Shown here in pieces: positions 45,619-54,740 of a stretch of DNA of 64,000 bases. Position 1 is the first letter of the stretch; each line of letters begins with the position of its first letter. The stretch is from Robertkochia solimangrovi. GTDB taxonomy: Bacteria; Bacteroidota; Bacteroidia; Flavobacteriales; Flavobacteriaceae. The position numbers and the translations under genes were made by a program. Location: NCBI RefSeq assembly GCF_007279655.1, contig NZ_QKWN01000001.1, forward strand, positions 1 through 64,000. The letters are read 5' to 3'. The notes beneath the pieces are model-generated. The model saw only the letters and a list, made by a program, of their open reading frames with translations, made no database searches and was not told where the DNA came from.

Positions 45619-46596
45619 ATGAACAAATTCAAGATATTTAAATATATATCGGTATGTACAGTACTGTTCGCACTCTTTTCCTGTTCGGATGAAGGCTATA
45701 CCGACAATTCAGGCGTTACCCTGCCTGAAACTGAAGACCTGCCCTGGCAGGCCAATACCACACTGGAGGTAACCCCGGATGAAGACCATGCCTCTTTTAT
45801 CTGGTATCATGACCTGCTTACCGGAGAAGATTACTGGGGAAATGACGAAGTGATCCTGAATTTTGATCTGGAATCTGTGCTTACCGCAGATCAATTCTCC
45901 AAAATCGATTTCTACCTGACCGCAGAAGAAAAAGATGGATATAACTATACAGCCCCTTATGAGACCAGTGGTGCACTTTTGACCACCGTTAGTGAATGGA
46001 ATGAAGAAGGTCAGTTCAGCCTGACCATTGCGGCTGATTCGGCCTACGATCTCTTTCTGAATAAATACACCTATGATCGCTCCGAAAAACTGGCTCGCGA
46101 AGGCGACCTTTTTGAAATTCATTGGGTTATCACGGCCAAAAACGGAGAAGTATATGACTCTCGTGAATCCTGGACTGGGGATACCCGTTTTGGCATTCAG
46201 ACTAAACTGGAAAACTATGCACCACCGATCTTTGAGGGAACCTTCACTTATGAATATACCGACGCGACGGCAGACGCAGAATATTGGGGTAAAATCTCAG
46301 TAGGAGAAACCGGATCCATAAATTTCACACATCTTGGAAATCAGGTTTATTCTGTTCCCAATCTCGGTTTTAGTTATAATTACACCAGTTCAGGCACCAT
46401 TACACTGGATTTCCTCTCCGGATTGATAACGGTCAAGGGAAATGTTGAAGAGAAATGGATCATTACTAAAGTAGACGGACCGGACCTGTATATCGATATC
46501 GAATATAAATATTCAGCCTCCTACAATGAATACTTCTCTGTTAAACTTACCAGAACAGACGGAAATAACTGGCCTGAAAACATCCATACCGAATAA
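45619..46596 (+). CDS. PUL accessory lipoprotein, SusE-like position
   Basis: This 325-residue lipoprotein (lipobox LFSC, Cys22) follows SusD by 26 bp and ends the operon. No named domain is recognised. The mature chain looks all-beta, with an N-terminal segment rich in acidic and aromatic residues (DEDHASFIWYHDLLTGEDYWG). A middle domain follows, then a C-terminal beta-barrel-like domain (about 200-325, FEGTFTYEYTD, GTITLDFLSGLITVKG, EYFSVKLTRTDGN). The position and architecture fit a SusE/F-type surface ligand-binding protein. A strong terminator follows. Confidence 0.75.
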   Translation: MNKFKIFKYISVCTVLFALFSCSDEGYTDNSGVTLPETEDLPWQANTTLEVTPDEDHASFIWYHDLLTGEDYWGNDEVILNFDLESVLTADQFSKIDFYLTAEEKDGYNYTAPYETSGALLTTVSEWNEEGQFSLTIAADSAYDLFLNKYTYDRSEKLAREGDLFEIHWVITAKNGEVYDSRESWTGDTRFGIQTKLENYAPPIFEGTFTYEYTDATADAEYWGKISVGETGSINFTHLGNQVYSVPNLGFSYNYTSSGTITLDFLSGLITVKGNVEEKWIITKVDGPDLYIDIEYKYSASYNEYFSVKLTRTDGNNWPENIHTE

Positions 46597-46631
46597 TTTT
46601 CATTGGTATTTTTGATTAATTTGATTAGAGG

Positions 46632-46657
46632 AAATGGGGACTTGAAAGTCCCCATTT
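46632..46657. terminator. terminator between convergent SusD module and sigma gene
   Basis: A perfect 12-bp inverted repeat, AAATGGGGACTT (46632-46643) and AAGTCCCCATTT (46646-46657), is followed by TTATTT. It closes the upstream lipoprotein operon. The minus-strand tail (TCC) is poor, so it mainly serves the plus strand. Confidence 0.85.
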
Positions 46658-46671
46658 TATTTAGTATCAGA

Positions 46672-47241
46672 TCAGGAATGACAAAATACCTTCCTGAAAA
46701 GAAGAAACATATTCATAAATTGTTCGCCGAGCACTTCTCGAATGCGTTTGTAGGCGATCCTCATCTGAGATTCTACGGTTTTAACGGAAATCCCCAATAC
46801 CTCAGCAATTTCTATATGTGTTAAACCTTCATACTTATGTAATTTCAGTACTTCCTGGCATTTATCAGGAAGTTCATCGATCACTTTGGAAACCTGTCGA
46901 TATTTCCTCTGCATGCGATCTTCATCTTCCTGACTCTCTGATTCCAGAGCGGAAGCACCTATATTCACATAGATCTCACTTCGCTTATTTTCTCTTCTGA
47001 AATGGTCGATAAGAATGTTCTTGGAAAGTGTAAAAAGGTATTTCAAAGGGGTCACTTCAATAACCACCTCTTCCCGCTTTTCCCATAATTTAATAAAAGC
47101 CTGTTGCGCTATATCTTCTGCAAGGGAAATATCCTTAGTATAAACAAGACAAAATGCCACCACACGGTTGAAATACATATTGTAGATCTCCCTGAATAAT
47201 GGCTCCGTTATCTTTCCGTTATATTGGTCTTTTGTATTCAT
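46672..47241 (-). CDS. ECF RNA polymerase sigma factor (FecI-like)
   Basis: This 189-residue ECF sigma factor has region 2 at about residues 15-80 (VVAFCLVYTKDISLAEDIAQ, LKYLFTLSKNILIDHFRR). Region 4 is at about 125-178 (LPDKCQEVLKLHKYEGLTH, then the HTH IAEVLGISVKTVESQMRIA). The C-terminus is short and hydrophobic (MNMFLLFRKVF). It is divergent from fecR, a usual arrangement, and convergent with the upstream SusCD module. Its own gene has a housekeeping-type -7 box, while fecR and the other SusCD module carry the shared ECF-like block, so it probably activates both. Confidence 0.94.
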   Translation of the reverse strand: MNTKDQYNGKITEPLFREIYNMYFNRVVAFCLVYTKDISLAEDIAQQAFIKLWEKREEVVIEVTPLKYLFTLSKNILIDHFRRENKRSEIYVNIGASALESESQEDEDRMQRKYRQVSKVIDELPDKCQEVLKLHKYEGLTHIEIAEVLGISVKTVESQMRIAYKRIREVLGEQFMNMFLLFRKVFCHS

Positions 47242-47254
47242 AGCACGATCAACA

Positions 47255-47262
47255 CAAAAATA
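47255..47262 (-). promoter_or_regulatory. -7 box of the sigma gene promoter
   Basis: TATTTTTG on the minus strand (47262-47255) matches TAnnTTTG perfectly. The -33 position has ATTT rather than TTTG. The leader would be only about 7-10 nt before the ATG at 47241. Confidence 0.5.
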
Positions 47263-47308
47263 CAGGATAATACGAAATGTTAAATAAATTATAATAAAAT
47301 ATAGTAAC

Positions 47309-47338
47309 TTAAGGGTGGTTAAATTCTCTTTCGTTATC
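47309..47338 (+). promoter_or_regulatory. predicted ECF-sigma promoter of fecR-susCD operon
   Basis: TTAAGGGT, GG, TTAAA and TTCGT occur here in the same spacing as in the block at 40311-40340 (23 of 30 identical, ungapped). CGT is at 47332-47334, so transcription would start about 20 nt before the fecR ATG at 47363. This gives a short leader, in contrast to the long one of the upstream module. Confidence 0.6.
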
Positions 47339-47362
47339 CCTATAGAATTAGTATACTAATAA

Positions 47363-48484
47363 ATGAAAAAACTGATCCGTAAATACCTCAATTCCAATTT
47401 AAATGAGGAAGAAACTCTTGCCCTAAAAAAATGGCTGGAGAAGGATGAGAATAACCATGAATTTGAAGAATTAATTCAGGAAGAATATCTCATCAATCTC
47501 CATCACGTTGAAAAATATGGCAAGGATCGCGATCGCATTTTCGACAAAATTATCGCCGCCAAACAGCCAAAGATTATTCCACTTTGGAAAAGGACACTCC
47601 GATATGCAGCCATATTTATATTGCTTGCAGGTCTCGGACTCATCCTTAATTATTTCCTGAATAATGATACGATTAATGCAGTGCCTGTCGATATGGTCTC
47701 TATCTATTTTGGAGAAAACAGTATTCGTATCGATACCGAAGCTGCCAATCATAATGTATATGATCCTGATGGCAAATTGATTGGAAATTTCATGGGCGAC
47801 ACTTTATTCTATAAAGGGAATACCGGACTCACTGCAGAAATGCTGATGCTAAAAGTTCCTTACGGAAGAAGATTTTCAGTTCAATTGACGGATAGTTCCA
47901 TGATCACTTTGAACGCCGGAAGTATTCTAAAATTTCCTGACGACTTTAAAAATGAAAATAAAAGACTGGTCTACCTGGAGGGAGAGGCCTATTTTGATAT
48001 CAGTCATAATGAAAATAAACCCTTTGTCGTGAATGCCTACGACATGAATGTAAAAGTATTCGGAACAAAATTCAACGTTGACGCCTATGCCGGTGAGCCT
48101 ATGACCAAAGTAGTGTTGGTTGAGGGTAAAGTCGGAATGTACAATATAAATCATGATGACCATGCCCTACTGACTCCGGGTACCATGGGAAGCATGCAGC
48201 GATTCGATACGACCCCTGATATCACGGTTTCGGAAGTAGATGCCAATATCTATACATCATGGATGGAAGGGAAGCTCGTATTCAGAAATGTCAACTTCGA
48301 ATCTGTAATCAAAAGTCTGGAGAGGTCCTTTAATAAGGAAATCATCTTAAAGAAAAATGATCTTAGAGACCAGACCATCAATGCTACCTTTGATCAAAAA
48401 GAACTGGAATCTATCCTTAAATATCTGAAAGAACTCTATAATTTTGATTATTCCATTCGGAATGATGTTGTCTATATTCGATAA
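47363..48484 (+). CDS. FecR-family anti-sigma factor
   Basis: This 373-residue inner-membrane anti-sigma factor has a cytoplasmic domain (1 to about 77, YLNSNLNEEETLALKKWLE), one TM helix (about 79-98) and a periplasmic FecR domain. The FecR domain spans about 165-270 (VPYGRRFSVQLTDSSMITLNAG, FDISHNENKPFVV) and is followed by a C-terminal DUF4974 domain (about 300-373). It has an insert of about 50 residues between the TM and the FecR domain that the 18.7-kb paralogue lacks. It is divergent from its sigma gene and precedes the STN-containing susC by 94 bp. Confidence 0.94.
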   Translation: MKKLIRKYLNSNLNEEETLALKKWLEKDENNHEFEELIQEEYLINLHHVEKYGKDRDRIFDKIIAAKQPKIIPLWKRTLRYAAIFILLAGLGLILNYFLNNDTINAVPVDMVSIYFGENSIRIDTEAANHNVYDPDGKLIGNFMGDTLFYKGNTGLTAEMLMLKVPYGRRFSVQLTDSSMITLNAGSILKFPDDFKNENKRLVYLEGEAYFDISHNENKPFVVNAYDMNVKVFGTKFNVDAYAGEPMTKVVLVEGKVGMYNINHDDHALLTPGTMGSMQRFDTTPDITVSEVDANIYTSWMEGKLVFRNVNFESVIKSLERSFNKEIILKKNDLRDQTINATFDQKELESILKYLKELYNFDYSIRNDVVYIR

Positions 48485-48578
48485 CACATGCGAGCAGTGA
48501 ATAGGCCGGACTGACAGGGTAACTTTCTGACATTATTCTTGATCAAATTGTTGGAATTGAAAAAATAAAACGCATTGA

Positions 48579-51500
48579 ATGAGGTTCAGACCTGAGCATA
48601 TTCTCGTAATACTATGTCTTTTGTTCATTTCCGAAATGAATGCACAAAAGAAAAGGATAACGCTCGATCTGGTGGATGTTCCACTTATAAAGGTCCTGGA
48701 GGATATAGAACGTCAGAGTCGTTATGAATTTGCCTATCTCGTACAAACCATCGATCCTGATCGCAGGGTTACCATTAAGGTCAATGAAGCTAAGATAAAC
48801 AGAACGCTTGAACTGTTGTTCAAGGATACGACAATTACCTATAAAATTATCGATGACCAGATCATACTTTCCAAAGAAGAGAATGCCCTGGAAAAAGATA
48901 ACCTGCCACTGACAACAGTGGTACAAAATTCCAGAACATATTTTGGAATCATTTCTGACGAAAATGGCATCCCTATTCCAGGTGTTACCATTAGCACCTC
49001 CGATTACAGATTTCTTGGATTCAGTGATGCTCAGGGACGTTTTGCCATTACCGTTTCCACAACAGCAAATCAATTATATTTCTCCTATGTTGGATTTGAA
49101 ACTAAAAATATAGACCTGTCCAATCTCGTAAAAACCTCGGGGCTTTCTGTGATTATGACTGAAGAAGTGAATTTTCTTGATGAGATCGTTTTAACCGGCT
49201 ATCAGGATATTCCTTCAGAACGAATGGCAGGATCCTATGACAAGGCGGATGAGGAGGTATTGGCTAATCGAATTTACACCAACCCGCTTGAAAGAGTTCT
49301 CGGTAGATTATCCGGGTTGAATTTCAATCCATACTCCCAGAATTTAGAAGTGCGCGGTCAGTCTTCCCTCCTTAGGAGTAGTACTCAACCACTCATTGTA
49401 CTTGATGGATTCCCTATGACCGACCAAAGTAATCTCGCCGCGATCAATGCGGAAGACATCGCTTCGGTCACTTTATTAAAAGATGCAGCTGCAGCCTCTG
49501 TATGGGGTGCACGTGCAAGTAACGGTGTACTTGTGATCGAGACCAAAAAGGGAGAACGAAATACCCCGTTACAATTGGAGTTATCTACTTTTATCGAGAT
49601 TGAAAAGAAAGTGAACACCAAAGATTTCAGCTGGCTCACCACTACTCAGGAACTGGAATTCGATCAGGAATATTATGACAAAGGTTATAGCAACCTGCCG
49701 AATTACCTGTCGCTGGGACGAAGCCTGAACAATTTTCATTTGGCTAAGGTATACCTGAACGGACTTTCTCCCAACGGAGATATCTGGTCACAACATACCT
49801 ATGAAAATTATATCGCGGCACTCAGGCAATATGATATCGGCAAGGATTGGGAGCGATATTTAATCAGGAATCAGATCCGACAAATTTATAACCTGTCCTT
49901 TCGAGGAGGTTCTTCTCAACATTCCTATTATGGTTCTGTATCTTATAATCAACATTTGGGGCAGCTTATGGGCAATAGCGATGACCGTTTGACTGCCAAT
50001 TTTAAGAACGACCTGAACTTTAGCAAGTACATCCGGCTAAAGCTAGGCGTCAATGGTGTTTTAAAAAATGAAAAGCTGAACGGACTCACCTTTACCGACC
50101 TCCGGAATGCCCAGCCCTACGACCGTCTTATTGACGATCATGGCTTTCGTACTGCCATCAACACCTCCTGGAATCCATGGATATCTCATGAGCGTGAAGA
50201 ACTAACCGGATTATCATATGCTTATAATTCTCTGGCAGAACAGGAAAATCGTGATAATACATCCCACGGATATGATATCAGAGCCGATATTTCGTTAGAA
50301 ATAGACCTTTTAAAGAATTTACAGTTCGCCACCTCCTTTCGCTTTGAAGAAGGTGAAGTGGTCAATAATGACTTCAAAAATATGGATCTGCCCTCCTACA
50401 GGTTTACGATAGCTGATTTTTATGTTGATTCAGCCTTCAGAATTCCATTAGGTTCAGATTACACTAAAAACACCAATTCCTACATGGGCTGGACCTTCAG
50501 AAACACCCTATCATATGATTTGGAACTGGAAAAACATAGTCTGAGTCTTTTCGCCGGAGCTGAATATCAAAGGAGATTTCTCAAAACCATTCTCTCCAGA
50601 AAACTAGGCTATGACAAATCAGATGGCACCTATGTACCCTTAAGTGCGATCGGACTTGAAAGTGTATCGATCACCGACTGGTACGGGAATCGATATCCTT
50701 ATAGCTACAGAAGTTTCGAAAATGAAAATATCGATGATAATCGCTTTGTGAATTTCTTTGCCAATATGGGGTATTCATTTCATGAAGAATTTCTTTTAAA
50801 TGCTAACATAAGGATCGACCAGGCTAACATTTACGGGAATGATCCTTCTTTCAGATATAAACCTCTTTGGTCGGTTGGAGCCGGCTGGATACCCACAAAA
50901 TCACTGATCCCGGATTCCGACGTTTTGAATTATCTAAAGATTCGGATATCTGCAGGGACCGGAGGCAATACGATCTTTAATCTTTCACCCTACCCAACTG
51001 CTATTCACTGGTCGAACAGCAATGGCTATTTTTATCCCTACAGCTATTATTATGAACCAGGAAATCCTAATTTGAAATGGGAGGAGACAAAAATATACGA
51101 TATCGGAGTTGATTTCACCCTTTTTGATAATCAGCTATACGGATCACTGGACATTTATTTTAAGAAAAGTGACGATCTCATCGGACTCAAATCACTGGAT
51201 CCGACCAATGGATTTCTGGATGGATTTGTAAACTACGCCGCTATGAAGAATAGAGGATATGAGATAAAACTGGGTGGGGAGATCCTACGATCATCATCGT
51301 TCGAATGGAAAGCTGACATCAACTTCAATTATAATAAAAATAAGATCATTAATTATGAGAACCTCAATTCAACTCCGGATGAGATCACAGCCGGTATCCG
51401 GTATTTCGAAGAATATCCTGCAAACGGTCTCTTCGCATATAATTATGCAGGCCTTAATGAACATGGTGATATAATGCTTTATGATACCGATGGCCGTAAA

Positions 51501-52112
51501 AAACTTTGGAGTGAAGCTATCGGGAATGATGAACTGGTCTATGAGGGTCCAAGAACTCCCCCCTATTACGGAGGTTTTTCCACTTCTTTAAGATATGGAT
51601 CCTTCGACCTTTCGGTTAACACTGCTTATCAGTTCGGGCACGTCTTTCGATATTCCATCGGCTATGGTATCGAAGGCTATGGCGCAGGTAATAATATCTC
51701 GGAATTCAGCTCCTTCAATCTAAGAATGAATGAGGCCTGGGCTCACCGATGGCAAAATCCGGGTGATGAGCTTACAACTCAAATCCCCAGAATTCCCTAC
51801 AACGGTTATAACCCGGAAAAAGGCGTGTATGAAAATTACTATACCGCCTATACCAGTCACCGGATATGGAGTCAATCAAGCTATCAAACCTATGAAGCCG
51901 ACAATTTTCGGATTCAGGATATAATTTTCGGGTATACGCTCCGGGGATTCGCACTTAAAAGTTCATCCATAAAATCATTGAGATTCACCCTGCAATGGAC
52001 CAACCCCTATGTCTGGCTTAAGAATGAAAGAAAAATAGATCCGCAAAATCCCAAAGAAAATGCCTATGCCAATCTGCCGAGATTGATCTTTGGATTAAGA
52101 GCAAAATTGTAA
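48579..52112 (+). CDS. SusC/RagA TonB-linked transporter with STN domain
   Basis: This 1177-residue outer-membrane transporter has a signal peptide (about 1-22), an STN domain (about 26-92, LDLVDVPLIKVLEDIERQ) and a carboxypeptidase-like domain (about 124-205). The TonB box region (EIVLTGYQ), plug (VRGQSSLLRSSTQPLIVLDG, LLKDAAAASVWGARASNGV) and barrel follow, ending in FGLRAKL. The STN domain marks it as the signalling transporter of the sigma/FecR pair next to it. It resembles the STN-less SusC of the upstream module throughout plug and barrel. It is followed by SusD after 2 bp. Confidence 0.95.
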   Translation: MRFRPEHILVILCLLFISEMNAQKKRITLDLVDVPLIKVLEDIERQSRYEFAYLVQTIDPDRRVTIKVNEAKINRTLELLFKDTTITYKIIDDQIILSKEENALEKDNLPLTTVVQNSRTYFGIISDENGIPIPGVTISTSDYRFLGFSDAQGRFAITVSTTANQLYFSYVGFETKNIDLSNLVKTSGLSVIMTEEVNFLDEIVLTGYQDIPSERMAGSYDKADEEVLANRIYTNPLERVLGRLSGLNFNPYSQNLEVRGQSSLLRSSTQPLIVLDGFPMTDQSNLAAINAEDIASVTLLKDAAAASVWGARASNGVLVIETKKGERNTPLQLELSTFIEIEKKVNTKDFSWLTTTQELEFDQEYYDKGYSNLPNYLSLGRSLNNFHLAKVYLNGLSPNGDIWSQHTYENYIAALRQYDIGKDWERYLIRNQIRQIYNLSFRGGSSQHSYYGSVSYNQHLGQLMGNSDDRLTANFKNDLNFSKYIRLKLGVNGVLKNEKLNGLTFTDLRNAQPYDRLIDDHGFRTAINTSWNPWISHEREELTGLSYAYNSLAEQENRDNTSHGYDIRADISLEIDLLKNLQFATSFRFEEGEVVNNDFKNMDLPSYRFTIADFYVDSAFRIPLGSDYTKNTNSYMGWTFRNTLSYDLELEKHSLSLFAGAEYQRRFLKTILSRKLGYDKSDGTYVPLSAIGLESVSITDWYGNRYPYSYRSFENENIDDNRFVNFFANMGYSFHEEFLLNANIRIDQANIYGNDPSFRYKPLWSVGAGWIPTKSLIPDSDVLNYLKIRISAGTGGNTIFNLSPYPTAIHWSNSNGYFYPYSYYYEPGNPNLKWEETKIYDIGVDFTLFDNQLYGSLDIYFKKSDDLIGLKSLDPTNGFLDGFVNYAAMKNRGYEIKLGGEILRSSSFEWKADINFNYNKNKIINYENLNSTPDEITAGIRYFEEYPANGLFAYNYAGLNEHGDIMLYDTDGRKKLWSEAIGNDELVYEGPRTPPYYGGFSTSLRYGSFDLSVNTAYQFGHVFRYSIGYGIEGYGAGNNISEFSSFNLRMNEAWAHRWQNPGDELTTQIPRIPYNGYNPEKGVYENYYTAYTSHRIWSQSSYQTYEADNFRIQDIIFGYTLRGFALKSSSIKSLRFTLQWTNPYVWLKNERKIDPQNPKENAYANLPRLIFGLRAKL

Positions 52113-52114
52113 GT

Positions 52115-53512
52115 ATGAAAAGTATTTTAAAATACATCCTCTTATCAATCCTGATTGGTGCCTGTGAAACTCCGGATGAATTTTTGGATGTGAAACCAGA
52201 CAACTCATTCAATCCTTCCACGTTGGGAGAGTTTGAGTCGCTGTTAAATAATGTATCATTTTCCTACAGACGACTTCAGAACCTAACGCTCATCGATCCC
52301 GATATAGCCATGAATGATCAATCTTATGCGAATATCATGGCCGATGAAGTAATGGTCAATGCCTTCAGATGGAATCACGAACTCTATAATGAGATCACAA
52401 ACGATCCGGATTACAATGATGCATATTCCAACATCTTTACTTTTAATCAGATCATTATGGATATTGAAGAGGCAACTGTCAATGAAGGCTACGAAGAATC
52501 TGACCGTGCAAATATAAAAGCGGAAGCACACGCCCAGCGTGCAATGGAATATTTCCTGCTAATCAATGAATATGCTGCTCATTATGATCCTGATCACCCT
52601 GACATCCCAGGTATTCCAATGCCCTTGGAGAATGATATAGAAGCACAACTCCCACGATCTTCAGTTTCAGATATTTATTCACAGATTCTAAGCGATCTTG
52701 AAATGGCCGCAACCTTGTTCGATGATACTTTTGAAGATGTGCAACCCGAAGCCAACTTTCGTCCCGGACTTGCCTCAATCTATGGATTATTAGCTGAAGT
52801 ACATTTGTATATGGGCGAATTTGAGCAGGCCGCGAGTTATGCAGAAGATGTGCTCCTGCGTTATAATTTTCTCTACGATTATAATACCATTGAACTCGAG
52901 GACATGGAAAATCCCTGGAAGGGCATCACTGAAACCGACCTGACCTTTGCCACGCTGAATAAAGAGGTTATCTGGAATCGGTATCATCGATGGAACTATT
53001 ATAATCCTTTTTACCTGTTTAGCGATGACCTCGTATCAACTTTTGATAAAGCCAGAGATCGTCGGTGGTATTTCTGGTCAACGCAGGTCTCACAAAACGG
53101 CATTGATACAAGTCCGTATTATATTTTCTGTATGTCGGATATCGAAACGAATGCAGGGATTACCATTCCCCGTTTGCTTTTGACCTATGCAGAAGCTCAA
53201 ACGCGTTCTGGAAATGTACCACAAGGACTGGAAGCTTTAAACACTTTGCTAACCCATCGAATTTCCAATTTCCGTCCCTATGAAATCACTGATCAGAATG
53301 AACTTCTTCAACTTATAAAAACTGAAAGAAGAAAAGAACTCTTTGGGACCTCTTTAAATACCTTCGACCAGAAACGCTATCATATTTATGGTGAAAAAGT
53401 ACCGGTTTTTGAACGCTCCCTCAATGGCATGAACTATGAATTATCTCCGGGAGACCAGGGTTATTTCATTGCGATACCCCTAAAGATCCGAAACATAAAT
53501 CCCAACCTTTAA
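52115..53512 (+). CDS. SusD/RagB nutrient-binding lipoprotein
   Basis: This 465-residue surface lipoprotein (lipobox IGAC, Cys17) has the SusD-type opening DEFLDVKPDNSFNPST and helical core (SDRANIKAEAHAQRAMEYFLL). The C-terminal SusD domain contains IKTERRKELFGTSLNTFDQKR and ends NINPNL. It is paralogous to the SusD at 44.2 kb. It lies 2 bp after susC and 7 bp before the thioredoxin-like gene, so it is tightly coupled in the operon. Confidence 0.94.
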   Translation: MKSILKYILLSILIGACETPDEFLDVKPDNSFNPSTLGEFESLLNNVSFSYRRLQNLTLIDPDIAMNDQSYANIMADEVMVNAFRWNHELYNEITNDPDYNDAYSNIFTFNQIIMDIEEATVNEGYEESDRANIKAEAHAQRAMEYFLLINEYAAHYDPDHPDIPGIPMPLENDIEAQLPRSSVSDIYSQILSDLEMAATLFDDTFEDVQPEANFRPGLASIYGLLAEVHLYMGEFEQAASYAEDVLLRYNFLYDYNTIELEDMENPWKGITETDLTFATLNKEVIWNRYHRWNYYNPFYLFSDDLVSTFDKARDRRWYFWSTQVSQNGIDTSPYYIFCMSDIETNAGITIPRLLLTYAEAQTRSGNVPQGLEALNTLLTHRISNFRPYEITDQNELLQLIKTERRKELFGTSLNTFDQKRYHIYGEKVPVFERSLNGMNYELSPGDQGYFIAIPLKIRNINPNL

Positions 53513-53519
53513 AGTTCAA

Positions 53520-54737
53520 ATGAATCAAAAAACAACTCCATATATTCCTTATTGGATCCTGATACAGATACTGTCTTTGTCGCTTTTATTTAGCGGATGT
53601 AAACGTAAGGAAGATCAGGCTTTAAAAAATCAGAACTTTACCGTGATAGGAAATGTAAAAAACCTGAACAGTGAATACCTGATCTACAGTGAAGATTTCA
53701 ATTCGAAAACCGGAAACAGAATATATGACACCCTATGGATTAAGAATGGGAAATTCCAATTTCAGGATAGTATCGCCAATTTCAAATATTATCGGATTTT
53801 CGCGCGCCAAACCGAAAAAACCATATCACGCGTTGATGAAAAGAGCCATTCTTATCTGCCAACTCCGGTATCATGGTTTCACTTTATTGGATATCCCGGA
53901 GCTACAATAAAACTCGAAGGTCAGATTACAGACTTTGTAGATGCATACCCGAACGATGGTGGCATCAATGATTCACTGGGAAAACTTAACCGACGGATCT
54001 TTCCGTTACTGGATACCATAGTTAATTTAAAGCAACAATATTATCTGAACAATTCGGATCCGGAAACCTATCATGAGATCAGTAAAATATCTGATGCTAT
54101 CATGAAAGAAATTCGTGCCGAAAAAGAGCGATTCATAGTATCTCAACCTGATTCTCCGGTTGCAGCTTTTGTATTGCTGGATGCCTTTACACGAAGTGAA
54201 TTCAACGATGCAGAATTCAATCGGTTATATGAAAAACTAGATAGTATAGCCTTGAAGGATGTTTCTTTTTTCGAAGATCTTCGGGTGAGATATCTTGCCA
54301 TTGAAAATATCAAGATCGGGAAGATCATTCCTGATTTCACCTCTCCCGATACACCTGACAGTACCCTGTTCAATATTCGGGAATTAAGAGGTTACTACGT
54401 ACTTGTGGATTTTTGGGGAATCTGGTGTTCGCCATGTACCGATGAACTTCCTCAGATCAAATCCTATTATGAGAAATACAAAGATAAGGGATTGACGATC
54501 CTGGGGATCAATTCGGGAGATACGAGGGCAAAATGGCAGGATTATATTTACTCGAATGAATATAACTGGCATCATATTCAATCTGATAAACTTCAAAATG
54601 ACCTGATCACCCAATTAAATGTCAGGTATTTCCCGACCAAATTCCTGATCGACCCTGAAGGCCGAATCATATTTAGTTCAGAACAATCCAGACAAACGAT
54701 ATTTGAAGTGATGGATGAGATCTTTTCAGACAAATGA
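53520..54737 (+). CDS. TlpA-like thioredoxin-fold lipoprotein
   Basis: This 405-residue lipoprotein (lipobox FSGC, Cys27) has an N-terminal DUF4369-like beta domain (about 40-140). A helical linker (about 150-260) leads to a C-terminal TlpA/ResA thioredoxin domain (about 265-405) with the redox motif WCSPC (Cys303, Cys306) and the cis-Pro region YFPTKFLIDPEG. It is a probable periplasmic thiol-disulfide reductase. It ends the fecR-susC-susD operon and is convergent with the next gene, with only 3 bp between stops. Such proteins often accompany SusCD pairs lacking glycosidases. Confidence 0.9.
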   Translation: MNQKTTPYIPYWILIQILSLSLLFSGCKRKEDQALKNQNFTVIGNVKNLNSEYLIYSEDFNSKTGNRIYDTLWIKNGKFQFQDSIANFKYYRIFARQTEKTISRVDEKSHSYLPTPVSWFHFIGYPGATIKLEGQITDFVDAYPNDGGINDSLGKLNRRIFPLLDTIVNLKQQYYLNNSDPETYHEISKISDAIMKEIRAEKERFIVSQPDSPVAAFVLLDAFTRSEFNDAEFNRLYEKLDSIALKDVSFFEDLRVRYLAIENIKIGKIIPDFTSPDTPDSTLFNIRELRGYYVLVDFWGIWCSPCTDELPQIKSYYEKYKDKGLTILGINSGDTRAKWQDYIYSNEYNWHHIQSDKLQNDLITQLNVRYFPTKFLIDPEGRIIFSSEQSRQTIFEVMDEIFSDK

Positions 54738-54740
54738 GTT

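Noticed and set aside
48514-48545. A third copy of the ECF-promoter block before the STN-containing susC (AGGGTAA ... ATTCTTGAT)
   Set aside because: The GGGT and TTC elements are two bases farther apart than in the two good copies and CGT is replaced by CTT; fecR and susC are probably one transcript, so a promoter is not needed.
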